From: a virus
Strand: one strand, 5' to 3'
Length of the DNA stretch: 46,632 nucleotides
Virus record (IMG/VR): IMGVR_UViG_3300046543_000361
Coordinates: 1 to 46,632 of that record
Below, in pieces: positions 5,479 to 13,753 of the stretch (the first letter of the stretch is position 1; the number at the start of each line of letters is the position of its first letter). Made by a program: the position numbers and the translations under genes. The notes under the pieces are model-generated. The model was not told where the DNA came from. It ran no database searches and saw nothing but the letters and a program-made list of their open reading frames with translations.

Positions 5479-7104
5479 ATGCACGGCACGACAATAAATC
5501 CAGTTGAACTCGCACGTTTGAGACAACAAGTCTCCGTGGTCCGTCGTGTTAAGGAACTGAAAGAAGCTTATGGACTCAACTTTTACCGCCCGCACTTCAA
5601 GCAACACATGTTCCATGTTAATGGTTGTGCTACTGGCCGTTATAGTCGTTTCGGTAACCGAACTGGTAAGACCGTTTGCGGGGCGGCCGAGGACGTTTCG
5701 TGGCTCATCGGTGGGCGGTTGTTCTATCGTGAAACATTCGACATTATCACAGGGAACGAGCGAAAGGTTGTGGGACGACACGTTGGAACAAGAGACCACG
5801 AGCTCGTTACGAAAGGCGTCCCGGACTACCCGGTTAAGGGTCTACTAGTATGTAGCGACTGGGACAAGGCGAAGGAAATTTTTACGAACCGAGAAGGCTC
5901 GTATGATATGTGGGGTGATCTGTTTCAGCTGATACCACGTGAATCACTTGGCAAGCCTCACGTCAGTCGTGGTGGTCATATTGACCAAATACCGGTCAAG
6001 CGGTTGACAGAATTTGGTGGCGGGGAGTCGCTCCTCTACGTTGATACAGTGGAAAGTTACAAGCATGCTCGATTGTCTCAGGAGTCGTCCGACTGGGACT
6101 TTATTCACTATGACGAACCGCCACCTCAAACTATGTTCCTTGCGAACAAACGTGGACTGAGTGACCGCCATGGTAAGTTCTGGATCAATGCGACTGCGCT
6201 CGAGGAGATGTGGGTGAATGATGAGTTCTGTCCGCCGAAGCAACAGACGCTTTTGAATGTTCCTCAGGATGGTCTAGTTTTCAACAAAGCCGACGGAGTT
6301 TCACGCTATGTAATCTCAGCCTCCATCTACGATAATCCATACATAAGTCCTGAGGGCGTAGCTGAGTTCGCGGCAAGTTTGAACAAGGACGAAAAAGAGT
6401 GTCGGCTCCATGGTCTTCCAATGGCAATGGCGGGACTTATTTATAAGGAGTTCGAGTATGACCAACACGTTTTGGGTGAACTGCCTGACGAGTGGACGGA
6501 GTTTTGGATTGCTCCGAAAAACTATACAATTCGATGGTGGTGGGATTACCATACGAGATTGCCTCAGGCAGTTCTTTTCTTTGCAACTGACCCGAAGGGT
6601 CGCATCTTTGTATATGATGAGCTATTTGACGATAACCTGATTGATCCTGTTTGCAAGTCGATCATTGGTAAAACAAAAAATTATTTCGTGGCTGATACGG
6701 AAATCGACCCATTTGCAATCATTCCACATCCAGTCACAAAGGAGTCAATTCAAGATGAACTAATGAAGTATGACATCTTCGTTGATCCGGCGACTAAGGA
6801 TTTATCTACAGGAATCAATCGTGTCCGTGAGAAGCTCAAAGAACGTGACGCGCAGGGGAATCCCACGATTTACTTTTCACCTCGGTTGACGCAGACCCTG
6901 TTCGAGTTCTCTCACTATATCTACGATCTGAAAAAACAGGAACCGAAAGACGAGAACAACCACATGATGGAAAATTTGTATCGGGCTGTGTTGAATGGTC
7001 TCCCCTATGTCGAGCCACCGCAGAAGTCCTACAAGCCAAAGACCTTTGTGGTCAAGGATAATGTCGATCGTGAAATGGCCGCACCAAAGAACATACTGAA
7101 ATGA
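5479..7104 (+). CDS. terL: Terminase large subunit (TerL)
   Basis: 541 residues. The N-terminal ATPase carries a Walker A FGNRTGKT (residues 58-65) and a Walker B DFIHYDEPP (207-215). The C-terminal RNase H-like nuclease begins near residue 350 with IRWWWDYH (candidate metal-binding Asp356) and continues with TDPKGRIFVYDEL and YFVADTEID (candidate second acid around 406-410). This is the motor that cuts concatemeric DNA and pumps it into the procapsid through the portal. The start follows the endolysin stop without a gap and the end overlaps the portal gene by ATGA. Confidence 0.92.
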   Translation: MHGTTINPVELARLRQQVSVVRRVKELKEAYGLNFYRPHFKQHMFHVNGCATGRYSRFGNRTGKTVCGAAEDVSWLIGGRLFYRETFDIITGNERKVVGRHVGTRDHELVTKGVPDYPVKGLLVCSDWDKAKEIFTNREGSYDMWGDLFQLIPRESLGKPHVSRGGHIDQIPVKRLTEFGGGESLLYVDTVESYKHARLSQESSDWDFIHYDEPPPQTMFLANKRGLSDRHGKFWINATALEEMWVNDEFCPPKQQTLLNVPQDGLVFNKADGVSRYVISASIYDNPYISPEGVAEFAASLNKDEKECRLHGLPMAMAGLIYKEFEYDQHVLGELPDEWTEFWIAPKNYTIRWWWDYHTRLPQAVLFFATDPKGRIFVYDELFDDNLIDPVCKSIIGKTKNYFVADTEIDPFAIIPHPVTKESIQDELMKYDIFVDPATKDLSTGINRVREKLKERDAQGNPTIYFSPRLTQTLFEFSHYIYDLKKQEPKDENNHMMENLYRAVLNGLPYVEPPQKSYKPKTFVVKDNVDREMAAPKNILK

Positions 7105-9191
7105 TCGAGTCCGTTACACAAGAGCTCAACAAGAAAGATCCATCGGACTTCCATAAGGCCGTGTTGGACCACACGTTGTCTCTTGTTAAAATGTCCCGCG
7201 GTAAAATCTCACAGAACTTTCGTAAGTGGGATATGCAAGACCAGGTTTTTCATGGTGTGCGCTACCCCGATGTCGAAGATGCTCGACAGGCACAGAAGGG
7301 TGATCCAGTTAAAATGGTTGTGCCTAACACCTTTGCGCAGGTTATGACCTTTACGAGTTTCTTGTTCCTATTATTCAATCAGAACAAGACGTTCTTTGAG
7401 TTGATCCCAACAGGTGATGAGGATTATGGTGATAAGCAGAAAGACTGTGAGCTCACACTTCAACGTGACATTCGACAAAACGAATTCAATGCGATACTGT
7501 TTCAGCTCCTGTTGGATATTGGTCGATTTGGTTCAGGAATCATGGAAGATTGTTGGACGAGGGATATCGTTCATGCATATGTGCCAGGGACTCAGACAGC
7601 GCTAAACTACAACAATGTAGATGTTCAATCGAATCCTGGTAGTGAATGGCAAGAGTTCACTCGGTTCGAAGGGAACTTGATTCGCTCAGTAAGTCCGTAT
7701 CGCTTCTTCCCTGACACTCGATATCCTTTAAGTGATTTCCAACGCGGTGAGTTTTGTGCGTGTGAAGAAGAATACTCAATTAGTCAACTTCGTGGAATGG
7801 AAGAATCTGGTGAGGTTGCGGGCATTGATAACATTGGTGAGTTCAGTTCGAACTTGATTCAGGGTCGTGGAGACAAAGACGCATCAAGGTTTTCGTTTGA
7901 TATCGTGACGGATGTGAAACGAGTTTCGGGTTTGTTGTGGAAACCGGGGCAGTCTGAAGGAACAGTCATTGTCACGAAAGCCCAAGTAAAACTTACCCCT
8001 TCCAAGTTCACAATGGGTAATGGAACCAAAAAACTTGGCCCAGAAGAATACCCTATCCTGTATCATGTATGGTATGCTAACGATAACCGTGTTATACGAC
8101 TTGAGCCAGCCTATTACTGGCATAACAGATTTAGTTGGTCTGTCGGTGAGTTCACACCGGATATGCAACACACCGTCAACTTTGGCCTTGCAGACCTTAT
8201 TTATCGACTCCAAGATGTCATTACTTGGCACATTAACTCCCGCATTACTGATGTTCGAAGGAACCTAAAGGGACGATTTATAATTGATCCCGGTGGTGTT
8301 GATACGTCGAGTGTTGATGGCGATGGTGACATTTATCTGCGCTCGAATGTTTCTAAGGCTGGTGTGGACCGTTGGATGAAACAGTTGGATACTCGAGACA
8401 TTACACAGGCTCATTTGTCCGATGCTGATGTTTTGGGTAAGATTATGCAGACGGTTACAGGTGTCAATGACAACATCATGGGTCAGTATAATACTGGTCG
8501 CCGAAGTGCACAAGAGGCTAGAACGGTTCTGAGTGGCGCTGCTGGACGAATGAAACTGCATGGGTTCTTGATATGGGAGAAAGCGTTGCAGCCATTAGGT
8601 AAACGAATGTTGTCGAATCTTCGTCAGTCGTTGCCCTTTGACGCATTTGCTCGCATCATTGGTGGAGCAGCCGACCCACAAGACCAGCAAACTCGGTATC
8701 AAGCCTTTCAAGGAACGCCAGAGGAAATCATTTGTGGTGATGATTACTTTACGTTTGATTCGACACTCTCAAGTGAAAAAGGATTCATGGCTCAGTCATT
8801 ACAGGATCTTCTGTCGGTAATCCTCCAAAGTGATCCTGTGGCTGCCTCACAAATTGCGCAGAACATTAACCCTGTTAAGATTGTGGACGAAATCCAATAC
8901 TTGAGGGGTGCTGGGAATGTTAAACGATTCCAATACACACCTGAAGAACAGGCTGCAATACAGGCACAGCAAGAACGTCAGCAACAGGCCGCCGAAGCTG
9001 CGAATAAACCCAAGATCGCATTGTCCTTGGCTGGTAAAATGACACCGGAACAAGAAGCGGCTGCAGCGAACAGTGCTCTTGGAATTAACTCGAGTCCTGG
9101 AATTAGTCAGGACGGAGGAGAGAAGGTAATTGCGGACCGCATGAAACCAGTTCAAGTGCCAAAACCTGCGTCAAACGGAGCGTCTAAGTGA
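7101..9191 (+). CDS. Portal protein
   Basis: 696 residues directly after TerL with an ATGA overlap. Length, a long mixed alpha/beta body and a Gln/Ala-rich helical C-terminus (about 610-640, EEQAAIQAQQERQQQAAEAA) fit the large portals of podoviruses, which form the dodecameric DNA gate at one capsid vertex. Segment MGQYNTGRRSAQEARTVLSG is of the conserved type found in podoviral portals. Assignment is by order and size plus this look. Confidence 0.8.
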   Translation: MIESVTQELNKKDPSDFHKAVLDHTLSLVKMSRGKISQNFRKWDMQDQVFHGVRYPDVEDARQAQKGDPVKMVVPNTFAQVMTFTSFLFLLFNQNKTFFELIPTGDEDYGDKQKDCELTLQRDIRQNEFNAILFQLLLDIGRFGSGIMEDCWTRDIVHAYVPGTQTALNYNNVDVQSNPGSEWQEFTRFEGNLIRSVSPYRFFPDTRYPLSDFQRGEFCACEEEYSISQLRGMEESGEVAGIDNIGEFSSNLIQGRGDKDASRFSFDIVTDVKRVSGLLWKPGQSEGTVIVTKAQVKLTPSKFTMGNGTKKLGPEEYPILYHVWYANDNRVIRLEPAYYWHNRFSWSVGEFTPDMQHTVNFGLADLIYRLQDVITWHINSRITDVRRNLKGRFIIDPGGVDTSSVDGDGDIYLRSNVSKAGVDRWMKQLDTRDITQAHLSDADVLGKIMQTVTGVNDNIMGQYNTGRRSAQEARTVLSGAAGRMKLHGFLIWEKALQPLGKRMLSNLRQSLPFDAFARIIGGAADPQDQQTRYQAFQGTPEEIICGDDYFTFDSTLSSEKGFMAQSLQDLLSVILQSDPVAASQIAQNINPVKIVDEIQYLRGAGNVKRFQYTPEEQAAIQAQQERQQQAAEAANKPKIALSLAGKMTPEQEAAAANSALGINSSPGISQDGGEKVIADRMKPVQVPKPASNGASK

Positions 9192-9490
9192 GTGCTGAAC
9201 TTACAGAGAAACGAAAGCATCTTGAGACGTTGAAAACGTTCCTACAGTCGCCGGCGTATGTTGGGTATTTGGCCGCGATTGACATTGAAATCGAACGAGC
9301 AAAGAATACTATTGTCACAATTGCCCCAATTAGTCGTGAAGACACGGCAACACTTTTGATGGAACACGGAGAACTCCGTTGTTTGGAAGGAGATAAAACA
9401 CGATTCGAGGATGCCCGCGTGAGCCTTGAAGCCCAGATCGACGAGATGGCCGAGCTGGAACTAAAAAACGCGACTGAAACAAAGAAATGA
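9188..9490 (+). CDS. Small helical head-morphogenesis protein (100 aa)
   Basis: GTG start overlapping the portal stop as GTGA; the next gene starts inside its last codon. Almost wholly helical and charged, with a likely coiled coil at both ends and a short TIAPISRED linker. Small proteins between portal and scaffold occur in podoviruses and may help portal incorporation; no family recognised. Confidence 0.65.
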   Translation: MSAELTEKRKHLETLKTFLQSPAYVGYLAAIDIEIERAKNTIVTIAPISREDTATLLMEHGELRCLEGDKTRFEDARVSLEAQIDEMAELELKNATETKK

Positions 9491-10425
9491 AAATAAACAA
9501 ATACAAAAACATGATGTTCTTCGCACCTGATGAAGGTGGCGGAGAGGGTGGTGGTCAGGGAACTGGTGGACCCGCGGATGGCGGTGGTGGTGATGCAGGC
9601 TTGTCACGTGGTGCAACTGCGTTCGAGCCGATAACAAAACAAACAACGGGAGATCGTCCCCTACCAGGCGAGAAGCCCTCAAGTGCAGGCTCAAAAGGAG
9701 CCGGAACTGAGAAGCCAGCCGCAGGTGAGGGAGAACCGACAGTTCCAAAAGGTCCAGAACCGTTTGATCCGACAAAGTTTGCGAAGGACTTTGGCACGAC
9801 GTTGAGTGAACAGCTCAAACCTATTCTAGCAAAGAATGAACCAGCTCCCAAAATGACGGCTGAGGAAGCTCGTGCGTTGCTAAAGATATGGGAACCGGGG
9901 GATGAATGGTACAAGAAGTACGATAACCTTGAAACCCGCAAGGACGCAGTAGCAGAAATGCGTGATGCGTTGATGACACAAGCTGATACGCTGAACCAAT
10001 TCCGTCTACGTGAGGCAATGGCTGATTTGCGTAAGGAGTTCATGCCCGGACTCGCATCTGTGCAGGAGACTGCGAATCAGCAACGGGAACAACGTCTCCA
10101 TACGTCGTATCCAACATTGTCAAAACCTGAAATGCAACCGTTGGTAACTGCAATCGCGAACGATTTCGTGGCCAAGGGTCAAAAATTTGCCAACGAAGCT
10201 GAACTATTTAAGGCACTCGCAACTGGGGTAGAGGCCGTAATGAAAGTAAGTAACCCAGAGTTTAAGCTGGAAACTGCCACGAACGGCAATGGACAGCAAC
10301 AGGAGAATGGTCGAAGCGGACGCTCCCTACCGGTCTCAACCCCGGGTGGTGGCGGAGGCACTGGTCGATCTGAGAGTGGAAGCAAACCTGAGGTAAAGCG
10401 AGGTATCGCTGTATTCGGTAAGTAA
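9487..10425 (+). CDS. Scaffolding protein
   Basis: 312 residues just before the capsid gene. A Gly-rich N-terminus (residues 15-40) and a low-complexity Pro/Ala/Gly/Lys segment (60-100) lead to a helical, charged centre (100-255). A Gly/Ser stretch precedes a basic end (KPEVKRGIAVFGK), suited to binding capsid protein. This composition is typical of phage scaffolds, which direct procapsid assembly and then leave. No protease is encoded nearby, so exit without cleavage is likely (inference). Confidence 0.8.
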   Translation: MKINKYKNMMFFAPDEGGGEGGGQGTGGPADGGGGDAGLSRGATAFEPITKQTTGDRPLPGEKPSSAGSKGAGTEKPAAGEGEPTVPKGPEPFDPTKFAKDFGTTLSEQLKPILAKNEPAPKMTAEEARALLKIWEPGDEWYKKYDNLETRKDAVAEMRDALMTQADTLNQFRLREAMADLRKEFMPGLASVQETANQQREQRLHTSYPTLSKPEMQPLVTAIANDFVAKGQKFANEAELFKALATGVEAVMKVSNPEFKLETATNGNGQQQENGRSGRSLPVSTPGGGGGTGRSESGSKPEVKRGIAVFGK

Positions 10426-10476
10426 CCGTTCAAAGTCGCCCGTCGATCGTAACAACCAAAAAGGAAAGAAAAACAA

Positions 10477-11865
10477 ATGCCACTCGGACTAATATCATCC
10501 GAACAGATTGATGATTATTGGGTTCAGAACACGCGGAGACGTATCTTTTATGCGTTTCCGAATGGGACGGCCCCACTAACAGGTCTGTTATCCTTGATGG
10601 AAAACAAGGACACGCCACTACCGGAATTCGGTTGGAACGAAGAACGGTGGGCGACAATCAAGACACAAACAGCCCAAGGACCCACGACCAACGTGGTGTT
10701 CTACACCGCGGGAACGACTACGCCTGTCGCTGACCCGTATACGATCGTGCAGTTTACTGCACTTCGTATGTATGTTGCAGACGCGTCGAACTTCCAAATC
10801 GACGATACGATCACAATTTTCAGTCTGGACTTGACGTCCGGCACTGCGGATTTGAATGGTCGTGTTACATTGGTGCAAGCTGCAGCATCACCCTACTACA
10901 TTGAGTTTGAGCCGATCAACGTGCCACTCTCAACGATCAAAAATACGGCCGCACAGAACCTTCTAAAGTGGGTCTACCTCACAGGTAGTGCTTATGCAGA
11001 AGGTGCACGGTCGAGGACTGGACGTCAAAAGTTCCCGTCGGAGATTAAGAATTATACACAAATTCAAAAGACTCCGTTCGAACTCACACGCACAGCGTTG
11101 AAAGAGCCATTGAAGTATGATGGAACAGGTGCTTACAAAGACGTTGCCAAAAGTAACGGTATTGATCACCTTTCGCAGATTGAGTTGACTGCGTTCTTCG
11201 GCCGACGAGCGAAAACAACCGCGGTTGATCCTGATACGGGCCAGACGGTTCGAAGAGGGTATACTGGTGGCCTCCGCTGGTATCTCGATCAATGGGAGTT
11301 GGGTTCGGTTGCCAATGGTGGCGCGTTTGACTATGGTCAAGCGAACGTCTCCACGCAATCGGATTATACAACCTACACCACGAAACGTGTGATTAAGTTG
11401 GCCGGCGCCACGATTACGCGAACTCAGTTCAACACCTTGATGAGCAATTTGTTCGCAAGAACGAACAGCTCTGATTGGAGCAAGTTGGGCTTGTGTGGTG
11501 CGGGATATCTCGGTAAGGTAGCCGACATGTTCGAACGACAGATTCAGTGGACCTCGCTACGCGATAGTGGGTTCGACGGATTCGACTTCGAGCTGGCTTG
11601 GCATCGTAGCAATGCGGGTTCTGTTTACTACAAAACCCACCCCTTGTTCAATGATCCAATCATGAACAACAGTTGCTTCTATGTTGACCTCGGTTACATG
11701 GGGTATAGACCTCTCACCGATACGGATACGGACATTCAACCAATGATCCAGTTGCCTGACGCTGACAAGCGGAAGGACCAATGGCTGACGGAGTACGGAT
11801 TTGAAGTTCCGTTCCCAGAAGCATTCATGTATGTGGAAAATCTCGGTGGAATCACCTTGACCTAA
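10477..11865 (+). CDS. Major capsid protein
   Basis: 462 residues following the scaffold, with AAAAAGGAAAG upstream serving as a spaced SD. Mixed alpha/beta composition without low complexity, long beta segments and many aromatics fit an HK97-fold capsid subunit. Position between scaffold and adaptor and its length are the main evidence; no residue-level signature is claimed. Confidence 0.82.
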   Translation: MPLGLISSEQIDDYWVQNTRRRIFYAFPNGTAPLTGLLSLMENKDTPLPEFGWNEERWATIKTQTAQGPTTNVVFYTAGTTTPVADPYTIVQFTALRMYVADASNFQIDDTITIFSLDLTSGTADLNGRVTLVQAAASPYYIEFEPINVPLSTIKNTAAQNLLKWVYLTGSAYAEGARSRTGRQKFPSEIKNYTQIQKTPFELTRTALKEPLKYDGTGAYKDVAKSNGIDHLSQIELTAFFGRRAKTTAVDPDTGQTVRRGYTGGLRWYLDQWELGSVANGGAFDYGQANVSTQSDYTTYTTKRVIKLAGATITRTQFNTLMSNLFARTNSSDWSKLGLCGAGYLGKVADMFERQIQWTSLRDSGFDGFDFELAWHRSNAGSVYYKTHPLFNDPIMNNSCFYVDLGYMGYRPLTDTDTDIQPMIQLPDADKRKDQWLTEYGFEVPFPEAFMYVENLGGITLT

Positions 11866-11866
11866 T

Positions 11867-12193
11867 ATGGCTGACCTGGCTGCAACATCAGTTAGTTTCT
11901 CGCCAACGGACTTGCGATCTGCGGAGTTTTATCCGGAAGGTCGTTTGATCGTTACGAGACGACTCAAACTGACGAGCGTCAGCGTGGGAGGAGCCACAAA
12001 CCGAATTATAGCGAGTGCGCTAGGCTTTACAAAGCTTGTCGGATGTGGCTCTTTCTTCGATTCCACTAACAACAAAATCATACCTGCAGCGGTTGATCCG
12101 GTTAATAACATTATATTGTTGGGCGCCGGCTCAAGTCTTGCTGTGGGAGACCTTAGTAGCGTTACCGGTTACATAACCGTGTGGGGTTATTAA
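11867..12193 (+). CDS. Small virion protein, possible head decoration (108 aa)
   Basis: Starts one base after the capsid stop. Beta-rich with Gly/Ser/Val repeats (TSVSVGGATNRIIASALG) and no cysteine pairs or membrane parts. Decoration proteins commonly sit here, so this is a candidate capsid-surface protein; the family is not recognised. Confidence 0.55.
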   Translation: MADLAATSVSFSPTDLRSAEFYPEGRLIVTRRLKLTSVSVGGATNRIIASALGFTKLVGCGSFFDSTNNKIIPAAVDPVNNIILLGAGSSLAVGDLSSVTGYITVWGY

Positions 12194-12215
12194 GTTAACA
12201 ACAAAGGAGGAGTAA

Positions 12216-12413
12216 ATGCCAGGTGATCTAACAGCACCAATTGCAAACAAAACAATCGACCCGTCAAACGCGCCTAACAAGAACGCGAAATTGATGAGTC
12301 CGAATGCGAAGGAAGACCCTGATACTGTAACAAGTAACAACGTCCAAAAGGCGTGGATGCCAGGTGGTTCCAAACCTAAGGGACCGTTTGGTCAGCAAGG
12401 TCGAAACTTCTAA
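12216..12413 (+). CDS. Small disordered protein (65 aa)
   Basis: Preceded by one of the best SDs in the window (AAAGGAGGAGTAAATG). The protein is rich in Asn, Pro, Lys and Gly without hydrophobic core, so likely disordered. Between capsid and adaptor, it may be a minor head protein. Function unknown. Confidence 0.65.
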   Translation: MPGDLTAPIANKTIDPSNAPNKNAKLMSPNAKEDPDTVTSNNVQKAWMPGGSKPKGPFGQQGRNF

Positions 12414-12442
12414 CCGACAGCAATGTCAATATCTCTCGCCCG

Positions 12443-13168
12443 ATGACACTAGACGAAATCATTACTGCAGCGGCGCGCTACCTTGAAAAGGATCGTGGCG
12501 ATCTTGTGATCGACGACCTCGATTATGGGTTAGTTGCAATTAACCAAGTTCGGCGAACTGCTGAACAACAGAATGATTTCAACTTCACGAGGAAACTCTT
12601 ACAGTTGAGTGTCAACGGTGTTACGGGCGGGAGTCTTGACAATACAGTTGTGTATGGTGGGTCATGTTCCGGTGGGTCTATAAAGACAATAGTGGATGTG
12701 GGTATATTTGACGCGAATGGAAATTTTCGTGCGGTAGAGTGGACCACGACAGCGGATAGTTTAAACCTAATGCGGCAGGATAACCGTAGGTGGACGCCTA
12801 GGTTTCCAACAGATGGTGAAGTAATGTGTGGTCCGATTGGTCAGCGAAGGTTTACATTTTCAGGTCGGATGGTTTACTATTTTCCCAAGACTACAGATCT
12901 CACAATCACGTTGGGAATCGAAGCTTACACGTTCACTGACGATTGGGACGATGATGATTTGGACAGTGATCGCGATACTTGGTTGCAACAAGGAGCTCAG
13001 TATTTGCAATGGCAAACAGTTGTTCAACTTAATCACCTTTTCAAAGGCTTCGTATTTCGCCAAGAGGGTAACCTGCCACCACCTGAAAAGTTGGCCGAAG
13101 CTGGGTTGGATGCAATACAAAAGTGGGATACATTCCAATTTGAACAATTTAGGAGGCATAGTAGATAA
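12443..13168 (+). CDS. Head-tail adaptor (tail tubular A / gp4-like)
   Basis: 241 residues. The N-terminus MTLDEIITAAARYLEKDRGD with the following VAINQVRRTAEQQNDFNFTR helix and an aromatic beta-rich middle is the pattern of podoviral adaptor proteins, which form a ring under the portal and dock the tail machine. The C-terminal helix (around 195-240) contains PPPEKLAEAGLDAIQKWD. Order after the capsid supports the call. Overlaps the next gene as TAATG. Confidence 0.7.
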   Translation: MTLDEIITAAARYLEKDRGDLVIDDLDYGLVAINQVRRTAEQQNDFNFTRKLLQLSVNGVTGGSLDNTVVYGGSCSGGSIKTIVDVGIFDANGNFRAVEWTTTADSLNLMRQDNRRWTPRFPTDGEVMCGPIGQRRFTFSGRMVYYFPKTTDLTITLGIEAYTFTDDWDDDDLDSDRDTWLQQGAQYLQWQTVVQLNHLFKGFVFRQEGNLPPPEKLAEAGLDAIQKWDTFQFEQFRRHSR

Positions 13169-13563
13169 TGTCTGTTGCACGAATAATTCCAATGGTGTTG
13201 CCCATTAAATTTGGTGTTAAGATATTTGGGACTGATAGCTTTGAGCTGAACCTTAACTGGAAAGACTCAGATGGAAATACGTTTGATCTTACAACATGTT
13301 CAGGCAATATGTATTTCTACACATCTAAGAGTGATCGAACGTTGTTAAAAACAGTAACTACGACAGGTTTAACAACGGGAACTCGTATGGAGTTATCCGA
13401 CGTAAGCCCAAACATTTATGTTCGTATCGTTGATACTGAAACACAAATTGGTTCACCACCAGACTTTACAGATACACCAGGATATTTCGTGTTAGATATA
13501 TCCTCACCAGATACAGAACTTACAGTGCGTTTAGCCGAAGGTAAAGTAACTTATGAGCTGTAA
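13168..13563 (+). CDS. Beta-rich tail-associated protein (131 aa)
   Basis: Two beta-domains with the segment FELNLNWKDSDGNTFDLTTC, which resembles the 'strand-SDG-strand-DLT' layout seen in baseplate or fibre-base proteins of many phages. Its place just before the tail fibre suggests a fibre adaptor. The next gene starts 11 nt before its stop in another frame. Confidence 0.5.
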   Translation: MSVARIIPMVLPIKFGVKIFGTDSFELNLNWKDSDGNTFDLTTCSGNMYFYTSKSDRTLLKTVTTTGLTTGTRMELSDVSPNIYVRIVDTETQIGSPPDFTDTPGYFVLDISSPDTELTVRLAEGKVTYEL

Positions 13564-13753
13564 TTGTGGAACATTAGAACTAATAACGGAAAACTTACTT
13601 ATATGTTTTCCAGTGGTTGCCCCAACAGTTTTGGAAATTGTGCAACGTGGTCCACAAGGTCCAGCGGGTTCTGGTATTGATCCGTTATCAGATAGACCAA
13701 CAACTTTGAATGAGGTAATAGCAGGAGGTGTAACGTTAGGATTGTGGCCATGA
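13553..13753 (+). CDS. Small collagen-like linker protein (66 aa)
   Basis: Begins MSCNCGTLELITENLLICFP (three Cys), then a short collagen-like run GPQGPAG and a hydrophobic end. Squeezed between the fibre-base candidate and the tail fibre with overlaps on both sides. Possibly a trimeric fibre joint; weakly supported beyond the clean overlaps. Confidence 0.5.
   Translation: MSCNCGTLELITENLLICFPVVAPTVLEIVQRGPQGPAGSGIDPLSDRPTTLNEVIAGGVTLGLWP

Noticed and set aside
9555-10043. 162-codon antisense frame
   Set aside because: Mirror of the scaffold gene, biased by its Gly/Pro codons; no start signals.
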